Source: Helicobacteraceae bacterium (lineage in GTDB: Bacteria > Campylobacterota > Campylobacteria > Campylobacterales > Sulfurimonadaceae). From it: a DNA stretch of 5,683 nucleotides. Positions 1-5,683 of the stretch are shown here, in pieces (positions within the stretch are counted from its first letter, which is position 1; every line of letters starts with the position of its first letter). The stretch spans positions 1 to 5,683 of the forward strand of contig JAUWLG010000102.1 of NCBI GenBank assembly GCA_030613795.1, read 5' to 3'. The notes beneath the pieces were generated by a model. It was given only the letters and a program-made list of their open reading frames with translations. It searched no databases and was not told the origin of the DNA. A program made the position numbers and the translations under genes.

Positions 1-1668
1 AAGGTCATCAAATCGCTCTTTCAGAGAGTGAAAGTTCTGAGAACTTAGCAACGTTGTCGGCACGATCATCGCTGATTGGAAGCCTGCTTTTGTTGTTGCA
101 AAAATAGCATTCATCGCAACCTCTGTTTTACCAAAACCGACGTCACCGCTTAAGAGCCTGTCCATAATATGACCGGAACTCACCTCATCTAAGATCTCTT
201 GTATAGACTGCGACTGGTCTGCTGTATACTCAAAGCCGGCGAGCTTTTGAAAACTTTTGATCTCTTCTTGGTCGACGCTGATCGTCGGTGCTTTAATAAG
301 TGCACGCGATGCTGCCGTGTTGATGATCTCAGAAGCGATCTCAAAAAGACGTTTTTTGACCTTCTCTTTTAGACGGCCAAAACTTCCTTTACCTAGCTTA
401 TCAAGTACGGGCAAACCTCCGCCACCAGCCATATAACGGTCTATCGTCTCAAGGTTCTCTACCGGCAAAAGCACTCTGTCTTCACCCTGATACTTAATGG
501 TCACAAAGTCTTTGACACCGCCCAGGATCTCTGCTTGTTCGATGCCTTCAAAGATACCGACACCATAATCCTCATGAACAACATAGTCACCTTTTTTAAG
601 GTCATCAAGGATGATATTGCTTTTACGGCGGCGACGTTTGGCAACAGGTTTGTTGAGAGAGATGACCATCTCTTTGTCACTGATGATGTTAAGAAGAATC
701 GGCGAATAGACAACATCAATGCCCGTAAGATCAAAGATACTTGCCTGCTTTATCTGTGCTTCGTTGGTCGCAATGATAGTAACCGCTTTATCTTTATGCA
801 CCTTGAGCAGAGTCGATACATTAGTCTCTGCCAACTCTTTACAATGGTTCTCTTCGGCCATCACCTCTACATCAAACTTCTCACGAATGACCTGAGGTTC
901 ATTGACGATGTAGACCTCATCTAAAAGATCATCCATAGGCTTAATAAAAAGGGCTTTTTTGTCATCAATAAATGAGCTGGCCAGATCATCTAGATACCAA
1001 AATCCAAGAGATGCATTGTCTTTTACAAAGCTGTCACTCTCACTCTCTAGTACCTTTTGCTCCATCATCTCATACTGTTTTTCATCCAAGGCATAAAATG
1101 CAGGTGCGATCTCGATCATCTCAAGTGCTTCGCCTATCGTGCGCTGTTTCTCCAAAGTGAAGGCTTTGATCTCTTCGATCTCTTCATCAAAAAGGGAGAT
1201 ACGGTAGGGGTTTTCAGAACTTGGTGTAAAGATATCGATGATGTCACCGCGAAATGAGATCTCACCCTCTACCTGCACCATATCGACAAAGGTATAACCC
1301 CAAAACAACATCTTCTCTTTAAAGGCTTTGAGTCCAAGTGTTTGCGCGTACTCAATGGTAAAGGTCTCTAAGAGTTCAGCTTTAGGAAGCGGAAAGAGCA
1401 GCGTTTTAAGTGGTGAGATGATAAGCGGTTGTTTATCAGCCTCATAATAGAGACGCAGTGCTCGAAAAAGTTCCTGCATCTCCTCTTTAAAGGGGCGCAG
1501 ATCATCTTCATAACGCGCTCGAAAATCTGGAAAGACAATGACATCACGTTTAAAGAACTTAGCAACATCAACTAGGGCATGGCTCTCTTTTTCATCTTCA
1601 CAGATAAGGAGTTCAAGATCATTAACATTTTGGTTTCGGAACTGTTCAAACAGACGACTTTGGGGCAT
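1..1668 (-). CDS. mfd: Transcription-repair coupling factor Mfd, N-terminal 556 residues (gene continues past position 1)
   Basis: Mfd is a DNA translocase that removes RNA polymerase stalled at lesions and recruits UvrA for nucleotide excision repair. Seen here, in order: a UvrB-like module (about residues 1-200) with the signature FRGDIIDIF starting at F139; a basic RRRRK patch at 345-349; the CarD-like RNA-polymerase-interaction domain (about 357-415, GDYVVHEDYGVGIF from G360, ending near DRYMAGGGG); a linker helix; then the start of the helicase core with FEYTADQSQ from F479, Walker A GDVGFGKTE at 508-516 (lysine 514), and motif Ia IVPTTLL. The reading frame is unbroken to the window edge, so motifs II-VI and the C-terminal domain lie outside. 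Walker A comes about 120 residues earlier than in E. coli Mfd (lysine 634, from memory), so the N-terminal half is compact. ATG at 1668 is preceded by AGAGAAG five bases upstream. It is the last gene of the co-directional set. Confidence 0.97.
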   Translation of the reverse strand, partial: MPQSRLFEQFRNQNVNDLELLICEDEKESHALVDVAKFFKRDVIVFPDFRARYEDDLRPFKEEMQELFRALRLYYEADKQPLIISPLKTLLFPLPKAELLETFTIEYAQTLGLKAFKEKMLFWGYTFVDMVQVEGEISFRGDIIDIFTPSSENPYRISLFDEEIEEIKAFTLEKQRTIGEALEMIEIAPAFYALDEKQYEMMEQKVLESESDSFVKDNASLGFWYLDDLASSFIDDKKALFIKPMDDLLDEVYIVNEPQVIREKFDVEVMAEENHCKELAETNVSTLLKVHKDKAVTIIATNEAQIKQASIFDLTGIDVVYSPILLNIISDKEMVISLNKPVAKRRRRKSNIILDDLKKGDYVVHEDYGVGIFEGIEQAEILGGVKDFVTIKYQGEDRVLLPVENLETIDRYMAGGGGLPVLDKLGKGSFGRLKEKVKKRLFEIASEIINTAASRALIKAPTISVDQEEIKSFQKLAGFEYTADQSQSIQEILDEVSSGHIMDRLLSGDVGFGKTEVAMNAIFATTKAGFQSAMIVPTTLLSSQNFHSLKERFDDL

Positions 1669-1694
1669 TATTCTTCTCTAATTTTAATAGTGAC

Positions 1695-1703
1695 ATTGTA
1701 CCA
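1695..1703 (-). promoter_or_regulatory. Possible extended -10 promoter element for mfd
   Basis: Read on the minus strand, these bases are TGGTACAAT: a TGn extension followed by TACAAT, one base off the TATAAT consensus. The element ends 26 bases before the mfd ATG, so transcription would start near 1688 and leave a leader of about 20 bases carrying the AGAGAAG ribosome binding site. No clear -35 hexamer is seen upstream, but primary-sigma promoters in Campylobacterota often lack one and use A/T-rich upstream sequence instead. No terminator is visible between the M23 gene and mfd, so read-through from upstream is also expected. Confidence 0.35.
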
Positions 1704-1737
1704 AAGCTTTAGTGCTATAGATGTTTTAAAGGCTAAA

Positions 1738-2658
1738 CTAAAGCGTACTGTTATTTTCAATAGTGCTGTTGGTTTCACTACGCCCAACTGGAAGCTCTAC
1801 ATCTATCCAGCCCGCTATCAATCCTAACAGAGGTTCCCAAGGTACATGTTTCTCTTTTTTAAAGATCTCTTCATAGTTGTTCATCGTCCATTTTATAAAC
1901 CAAAAAGGGTTTACGGCTCTGTGCATAAAACGGATCTCATAATGCAGGTGCGGGCCATTGCTTCGACCGCTGTTTCCGGTTAGAGCTATAAGGTCGCCCT
2001 TTTGCACCACTTGACCATGTTTCACATTTATCTTGCCTAGATGGGCAAAATAGGTTCTAAACCCATACGAATTATTTAAAATAATAAGTCGACCAAAACC
2101 GCTTTTACGGTGATAGCCCGCGTACTCTACTACTCCGTTGGCTGTTGCATAGACCTCTGTAAAGATCTTCGCCTTCATGTCACTTCCCTTATGCAACTCT
2201 CTTCGTCCGGTGAGAGGATGGTTGCGATGACCAAAGCGACTTGTAATGCCATGATACTCGATAGGCGAACCGTTGGGGATGATCTCGAAGATAAACGAAC
2301 GCTGCTTGGAGGTCAACTGCGCTACATCAACACGCTCGCTAAGCGGTGCATCCTCTTCTACCTCCATACCGATCATCTCTTCTATCTGTACAAGACGTTC
2401 GTCTAACTGGGTAAGCTCTCGCTCTTTATTTATAATGGTGGTCTCTAAAAGTGTGTTTTGTGCCTCTAACATGCTCTTTTTTGCTTCGATATTGCCAAGC
2501 TCTTTAGTCAGTTGAAAGACGACAATTACACTCACGATAAGTAAGACAATGACTGATATAGCGCTATAGAGGGCAAAATGTTTGACACGTTTGTGGAAGG
2601 TAAACTCTTTTACCCCTTTGGCATCTTCAATGGTAATATTTATTTTGTGATCCATCAT
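1738..2658 (-). CDS. Membrane-anchored M23/LytM zinc endopeptidase, Csd1/Csd2-like cell-shape protein
   Basis: Predicted peptidoglycan endopeptidase cutting stem-peptide cross-links in the periplasm. Seen in 306 residues: a short cytoplasmic N-terminus; one membrane segment at about 28-50; a Leu/Glu/Lys-rich coiled coil at about 51-97; an M23 domain at about 130-245; and a tail of about 60 residues. The zinc-site pattern is complete: H156 and D160 (HKGSD), the supporting H206 (YFAHLG), and H237/H239 (GPHLHYE), so the enzyme should be active. Membrane segment, coiled coil and LytM domain together match the Helicobacter pylori Csd1/Csd2 helical-shape proteins. There the corresponding genes also sit between folC and mfd, with bactofilin ccmA alongside. 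I recall that Csd2 is catalytically degenerate, which makes this protein closer in character to Csd1, but orthology to one or the other cannot be fixed here. There are two in-frame ATGs, at 2658 and 2655; the second is better spaced from the ribosome binding site and would give 305 residues. The stop is TAG. Confidence 0.93.
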   Translation of the reverse strand: MMDHKINITIEDAKGVKEFTFHKRVKHFALYSAISVIVLLIVSVIVVFQLTKELGNIEAKKSMLEAQNTLLETTIINKERELTQLDERLVQIEEMIGMEVEEDAPLSERVDVAQLTSKQRSFIFEIIPNGSPIEYHGITSRFGHRNHPLTGRRELHKGSDMKAKIFTEVYATANGVVEYAGYHRKSGFGRLIILNNSYGFRTYFAHLGKINVKHGQVVQKGDLIALTGNSGRSNGPHLHYEIRFMHRAVNPFWFIKWTMNNYEEIFKKEKHVPWEPLLGLIAGWIDVELPVGRSETNSTIENNSTL

Positions 2659-2667
2659 ACCTCCTCA
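2659..2667 (-). promoter_or_regulatory. Very strong Shine-Dalgarno sequence before tandem ATG codons of the M23 gene
   Basis: The minus strand reads TGAGGAGGT directly against the first ATG (2658). AGGAGG leaves one base before that ATG and four before the second ATG (2655). The first spacing is too short for efficient initiation from the AGGAGG core, so ATG at 2655 is the likelier start; alternatively the ribosome uses only the upstream GAGG portion. It is clearly the best ribosome binding site in the window; those of folC, lptE and mfd are partial matches. Confidence 0.75.
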
Positions 2668-2668
2668 C

Positions 2669-2693
2669 GCCAAAGGAACAAAGTCCCTTTGAC
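2669..2693 (-). promoter_or_regulatory. 11-bp stem-loop in the leader of the M23 gene, just upstream of its ribosome binding site
   Basis: In minus-strand RNA the stem is GUCAAAGGGAC, the loop UUU, and the returning arm GUUCCUUUGGC: eleven pairs, including two G-U wobbles (2670/2692 and 2677/2685). Both wobbles become C-A mismatches on the other strand, so the structure is better formed in the transcript of the surrounding genes. It ends one base before the Shine-Dalgarno segment. No U-tract follows, so it does not look like a terminator. It could keep the binding site exposed, protect the 5' end of a processed transcript, or be part of a repeat element; the sequence alone does not decide. 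Confidence 0.6.
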
Positions 2694-2743
2694 TACGTTA
2701 ACACTTAGTTTTCTTCGGCAGAATGCCCACGTACCTTTGGTAC
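2670..2743. repeat. Separated inverted repeat with nested small hairpins in the folC-M23 gap (possible dispersed element)
   Basis: CCAAAGGAAC at 2670-2679 and GTACCTTTGG at 2731-2740 are inverted copies matching at 9 of 10 positions, with 51 bases between them. The second copy also forms its own perfect hairpin, GTACC-TTT-GGTAC (2731-2743). Between the copies lies a 4-bp hairpin, GGCA-GAA-TGCC (2717-2727), and the palindrome GTTAAC (2697-2702). Each arm can therefore fold locally or pair with the other. This density of symmetry fills most of the longest non-coding gap in the window. It fits either a structured leader or a small REP/MITE-like repeat; copy number in the genome is unknown. Confidence 0.4.
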
Positions 2744-2761
2744 TTTTCGTAAATGTCAATC

Positions 2762-3910
2762 TTATGTTACATGCTTTAAAAAAGCCTCTGCCACACTGAA
2801 TGAGCCAAAGACCAAATAGTTTTTATCCTCTTCTATTGTAACAAATTTCGTGACACTTAGCCCTTCTGTCTTAATCACCTCACGCAGATGAGCCTCTTGT
2901 TCAATGCGAACATCATCAACATCGATAAGCTCTACCTCTTTGACTATAGGTTTTAGTGTCTTGATGATCTTTTTATAATCTTTATCGCGATAAGAGTTAT
3001 AGACCAAGGTGAATTTTTGCCCTCGAAGTGTTCTAGTGATCGCCTCTGCTGCTAAGACATTATGACCAACATCCAACAGAACATTCTCACGAATCTTACT
3101 TAAACGACCAAACAGAGGCGAGGCGGCAAGACTATATACATCTGCTTCAAACCCAAGGTATTTCAAGGCACTCAAGGCAAGAAGGAGGTTGTCTTGCAAG
3201 TATGCAGCTAGACCCTTTTCAGAGGCGATGTTGCGGATCAGTTGTTGTTCTGAAAGCGATAAAAGTTCATCTATTTGTTGTGCTCTGCAGCCCTTATCTT
3301 TTGCGATATCTCTATAGATCTCTTCAACTTCAGTATGAACCTGTCGGCCTAAGATAGCTGATGACTGCATAGAGCGAAATTTTGTACTGGCAATAGAGGC
3401 GATGTCATCACCTAAAAAGGCTTGATGGTCTCTGTCAATAGGGGTAAATAGAGAGAGGACTTTGTCAAAGACATTTGTTGCGTCAAACTCACCGCCAAGA
3501 CCGGCTTCTAACACCACATAGTCACACTTTTCATAAACAAGCATCGCCAAAAGTGTGGTGTATTCAAAATAGCTCAGAGTGTCCGCCTGCTCTTTTGACA
3601 GAACTCCTGAGAGCTTTTGGTGCGCCTCTTCTAAAACATCATCACTGACGTCTTCACCATTGAGCCAGATACGTTCATTAAACTTAACGATGTGCGGTGA
3701 AGTGTAGTGTCCGACATTTTGACCATTTTGCAAGAGTGCATTGGCTAAAAACCGTCCCGTTGTCCCTTTACCGTTAGTACCGACTACATGGATGACTTTT
3801 GGAGAGGGAAGAGACGCTTGAACAGCCTTATAAACACGGGGCATTCGCTCAAGATCGATCTCATCATAATAGAGCGGTTTTGCATCTAAAAAGGTCTGAA
3901 GCGGCGTCAT
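2762..3910 (-). CDS. folC: Folylpolyglutamate synthase / dihydrofolate synthase (FolC)
   Basis: Cytoplasmic Mur-ligase-family enzyme that adds glutamate to folates and, in most bacteria, also makes dihydrofolate from dihydropteroate plus glutamate, using ATP. Seen in 382 residues: the P-loop VVGTNGKGTT at 42-51 (lysine 48); the SPHIVKFNERI motif from S71; EAGLGGEFDATNVF from E135; a DRDHQAFLGDD segment at about 159-169; K177 in the position of the usually carbamylated lysine; FGRL at 267-270; DVGHN at 280-284 opening the C-terminal Mur-ligase domain; and VFGSFSVAEAF at the end. Length is somewhat below the roughly 420 residues of E. coli FolC. Two motifs differ from the usual form: DVGHN for DGAHN, and STKFRSM for the REKAGI-type stretch. 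The ATG overlaps the lptE stop as ATGA with only a weak ribosome binding site (AAAAAGAA), so translation is probably coupled to lptE. Confidence 0.95.
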   Translation of the reverse strand: MTPLQTFLDAKPLYYDEIDLERMPRVYKAVQASLPSPKVIHVVGTNGKGTTGRFLANALLQNGQNVGHYTSPHIVKFNERIWLNGEDVSDDVLEEAHQKLSGVLSKEQADTLSYFEYTTLLAMLVYEKCDYVVLEAGLGGEFDATNVFDKVLSLFTPIDRDHQAFLGDDIASIASTKFRSMQSSAILGRQVHTEVEEIYRDIAKDKGCRAQQIDELLSLSEQQLIRNIASEKGLAAYLQDNLLLALSALKYLGFEADVYSLAASPLFGRLSKIRENVLLDVGHNVLAAEAITRTLRGQKFTLVYNSYRDKDYKKIIKTLKPIVKEVELIDVDDVRIEQEAHLREVIKTEGLSVTKFVTIEEDKNYLVFGSFSVAEAFLKHVT

Positions 3911-4461
3911 TTCTTTTTACGTGTACCTTCTGCGGCTACCTGAGCCACAAAACTGTCAAGTGCTTTGGTCGCAGAGTTGGCAATAGCATCAAAACGCTGC
4001 TGGTCTGTGATGATGGCATTGGGGCTGATCGTAAAATCGAAGTTACCTACAGCGTTGTAACGCTTACTGAAGTTCCTAGTAATGCGGGTTACTGCCAAAT
4101 TAATCGTTGTACGGTAAGAGATAATATAACCATTACTATCATACTGTAAGGCGTTAAAACCAACATTGTTCAGTTCGACCTGCAGATGGGTTCCTGCATC
4201 TTTACGGTGACGAAGGTTTGTCTGAAAACGGCGAATAACCGCTTCATCCAGAGCATCTTTAAGAACCACTGTATTTTCAGGATCGGTCATGGAGATAATG
4301 ATCTCCGTACTGACCGACTCACCCATCACTTTTTTGGCCTCTTTCGAGCTGGGTTGATAACCACAGCCTGTCAGCATGGTGAAGAGGAAAGAGGAAAGAG
4401 TGAAGAGAAGAATACATCTGACAACTGATATTTTATTGCTTTGCATCTCTTTACTTTTCAC
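3907..4461 (-). CDS. lptE: LPS-assembly lipoprotein LptE-like
   Basis: LptE plugs the LptD barrel in the outer membrane and helps deliver lipopolysaccharide to the cell surface. Seen in 184 residues: a basic N-terminus, a hydrophobic segment at about 12-30, and a lipobox LTGC with cysteine 33. Glycine follows the cysteine, with no inner-membrane retention aspartate, which predicts outer-membrane sorting. The mature protein starts CGYQPSS, typical of LptE. The body is of mixed alpha/beta character and ends in a lysine-rich RKKK. The family is poorly conserved, so the call rests on the CGYQP start, the size, and position directly after leuS, a neighbourhood shared with E. coli (leuS-lptE-holA). 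The start is GTG at 4461, with AAAGG seven bases upstream and 13 bases after the leuS stop; an ATG at 4446 is a possible alternative that would still leave a full signal peptide. The stop overlaps the folC start. Confidence 0.8.
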   Translation of the reverse strand: MKSKEMQSNKISVVRCILLFTLSSFLFTMLTGCGYQPSSKEAKKVMGESVSTEIIISMTDPENTVVLKDALDEAVIRRFQTNLRHRKDAGTHLQVELNNVGFNALQYDSNGYIISYRTTINLAVTRITRNFSKRYNAVGNFDFTISPNAIITDQQRFDAIANSATKALDSFVAQVAAEGTRKKK

Positions 4462-4474
4462 TCTTCACCCTTTA

Positions 4475-5683
4475 TTATTTAACTACAATGTTAACAAGTT
4501 TGTTAGGGACAACGATCTCTTTTACGATCTCTTTACCCTCAAGCCATTTAGTCAAGGCCTCTTTAGCCTGCGCGATGATCTCATCTTTACTGTCACTCAC
4601 ACCAACTTCGATCTCGGCACGGCGTTTACCGTTTACAGCAACACCCAAAGTGACCGAATCAACGCTGAAGACCTCTTCTTTAACCGCATTTGGCACAAGG
4701 TTCTTACGCTCAAAAAGGTTTGTAGAGACTTCCCATGCGATGTGAGGTACGATCGGCTCTAAAACAGCACTCAAGATCCAGTACCCTTCCGTCCAGACAT
4801 CTTCGTTTTTCTGCTCATTTAGCGCGTTCATCGCTTCCATAACACCGGCGATCATAGTGTTAAAAGTGTAACGATCTTCAAAGACTTCATTGGCACGCTG
4901 TAGTGCTTCATAGACCTTTTTACGCGCTGCTTTCTCCTCTTTGGAAAGGGCACTGTGATCGATCTCTGGAAGTGTCGTTGTTGCTTTTGCATTGACACTG
5001 CGTTCAGAGAATCGTTTCAAAAAGCGGTAAGCACCTTCAACCGCACTGTCATTCCACTCCAACTCTTGCGTCGGCGGCGCAGCAAAAAGAATAAACAGGC
5101 GCGCCGTGTCGGCACCATACTTTTCGATCAATGCATCCGGGTCAACCGTGTTGCCTTTGGACTTACTCATCTTCGTACCGTCTTTTAAGACCATTCCCTG
5201 TGTCAAGAGTTTGTCAAAGGGTTCACTTATGTCTAAATAACCTAAATCACGCATCACCTTTGTGAAAAAACGGCTGTAAAGCAGGTGTAAAATAGCGTGT
5301 TCGATCCCACCGATGTAGTGGTCGACATTCATCCAGTAGTTCAGTTCATCTTTGTCAAATGCTTTCTCTTGCTGGATCTTAGGACTTGCTGTGTAACGCA
5401 AGAAATACCACGAAGATTGTATAAACGTATCCATCGTGTCTGTCTCACGCTCAGCTTCACCGCCACACTCTGGACATTTACAATATTTCCAGGTCGCGTG
5501 ATGTTCAAGCGGGTTACCCTCACCTGTGATCTGCGCGTCATCCGGCAGTGTCACCGGCAGGTTCTCTTTTTTCTCCGTAACAATACCACAGCTTGGACAG
5601 TGGATGAATGGGAGCGGAGCGCCCCAATAACGTTGACGACTGATACCCCAATCTTTAAGACGATAGTTGGTCACTTTTTTACC
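4475..5683 (-). CDS. leuS: Leucyl-tRNA synthetase LeuRS, C-terminal half (begins beyond the right edge)
   Basis: LeuRS charges tRNA-Leu with leucine in the cytoplasm. The visible 402 residues begin inside the gene: the frame is open at the edge (Gly-Lys-Lys-Val-Thr-Asn...), so the GTG at 5674 is an internal valine and not a start. Seen, numbering from the edge: [14 protein letters not shown] at about 8-21, the class I signature after the editing domain; a zinc-module pattern with CPSC (C29, C32) and CPEC (C70, C73); [15 protein letters not shown]; the ATP-binding KMSKS at 171-175; the tRNA-binding helical domain (about 215-330); and the small C-terminal domain ending KLVNIVVK. The HIGH motif and the CP1 editing domain lie outside the window. 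It is the first visible gene of the tight leuS-lptE-folC group, with 13 bases between its TAA and the lptE GTG. No frameshift or missing key residue is seen. Confidence 0.97.
   Translation of the reverse strand, partial: GKKVTNYRLKDWGISRQRYWGAPLPFIHCPSCGIVTEKKENLPVTLPDDAQITGEGNPLEHHATWKYCKCPECGGEAERETDTMDTFIQSSWYFLRYTASPKIQQEKAFDKDELNYWMNVDHYIGGIEHAILHLLYSRFFTKVMRDLGYLDISEPFDKLLTQGMVLKDGTKMSKSKGNTVDPDALIEKYGADTARLFILFAAPPTQELEWNDSAVEGAYRFLKRFSERSVNAKATTTLPEIDHSALSKEEKAARKKVYEALQRANEVFEDRYTFNTMIAGVMEAMNALNEQKNEDVWTEGYWILSAVLEPIVPHIAWEVSTNLFERKNLVPNAVKEEVFSVDSVTLGVAVNGKRRAEIEVGVSDSKDEIIAQAKEALTKWLEGKEIVKEIVVPNKLVNIVVK

Noticed and set aside
535..924. Plus-strand open frame of 129 codons inside mfd
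   Set aside because: It is antisense to the highly conserved Mfd polymerase-interaction domain and matches no family; a shadow of strong codon bias on the other strand.
1702..1713. CCAAAGCTTTAG palindromic core between the M23 gene and mfd as a terminator
   Set aside because: The core AAAGCTTT is a self-complementary 8-mer with no loop and no U-tract, so it cannot form a useful hairpin.
2731..2743. GTACC-TTT-GGTAC hairpin as a folC terminator
   Set aside because: The stem is only 5 bp and no U-tract follows on the minus strand; downstream sequence is CGTGGGC.
2754..2759. Perfect TTGACA -35 hexamer on the minus strand just after the folC stop
   Set aside because: No acceptable -10 hexamer lies 16-19 bases downstream (the positions read AAGGTA, AGGTAC or GGTACG), and -35 elements carry little weight in Campylobacterota promoters.
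2578..2799. Plus-strand open frame of 73 codons across the folC-M23 gap
   Set aside because: It overlaps the ends of both genes in antisense, has no ribosome binding site of note, and its sequence is explained by the inverted repeats in the gap.
4381..4410. Purine-rich GAGGAAA/GAGTGAAGAG run as a tandem repeat
   Set aside because: It encodes the Leu/Phe/Ser/Thr core of the LptE signal peptide on the minus strand; the repetition follows from the codons, and no regular unit continues outside it.
4376..4762. Plus-strand open frame of 128 codons opposite lptE and leuS
   Set aside because: It lies antisense to two well-supported genes, has low-complexity Lys/Arg then Phe/Leu composition, and shows no recognisable domain; it is a shadow frame.
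5672..5674. GTG at 5674 as the start of a 399-residue protein
   Set aside because: The frame is open upstream to the window edge and the residues before it (Gly-Lys-Lys) continue the conserved LeuRS motif, so it is an internal valine codon.

Overview
The window looks like ordinary chromosomal DNA from a Campylobacterota (epsilonproteobacterial) genome, most likely a free-living, Sulfurimonas/Sulfurovum-like lineage. Three things point that way: the gene order leuS - lptE - folC - M23 peptidase - mfd, which I recall as the Helicobacter/Campylobacter arrangement; protein motifs such as a FolC with DVGHN and a short-N-terminus Mfd; and a moderate base composition (by eye about 40-45% GC). The genus assignment is inference.

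All five genes lie on the minus strand, so the transcript runs from the right edge to the left edge. In transcription order: (1) leuS, C-terminal half, entering at 5683 and stopping at 4475; (2) after 13 bases, a small outer-membrane lipoprotein of LptE type (4461-3907); (3) folC, sharing an ATGA overlap with lptE (3910-2762); (4) a 103-base gap rich in short hairpins, followed by a membrane-anchored M23/LytM peptidoglycan endopeptidase of the Csd1/Csd2 cell-shape type (2658-1738); (5) a 69-base gap with a plausible extended -10 promoter, then mfd, N-terminal 556 residues, leaving at position 1. Coding density is high and no stretch over 300 bases lacks a gene.

Functionally this is a housekeeping cluster: tRNA charging (LeuRS), LPS export to the outer membrane (LptE), folate synthesis and polyglutamylation (FolC), peptidoglycan remodelling that sets cell shape (M23), and transcription-coupled DNA repair (Mfd). 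The first three are packed as one operon. The M23 gene and mfd each have enough upstream space for regulation of their own.

I saw no mobile element, CRISPR array, tRNA, rRNA or defence system, and no sign of a new multi-gene system. The points most worth a second look are the 2659-2761 gap (an 11-bp hairpin immediately before a very strong ribosome binding site, plus a separated inverted repeat that could mark a dispersed element) and the absence, between the M23 gene and mfd, of the bactofilin gene and second M23 gene found there in relatives.
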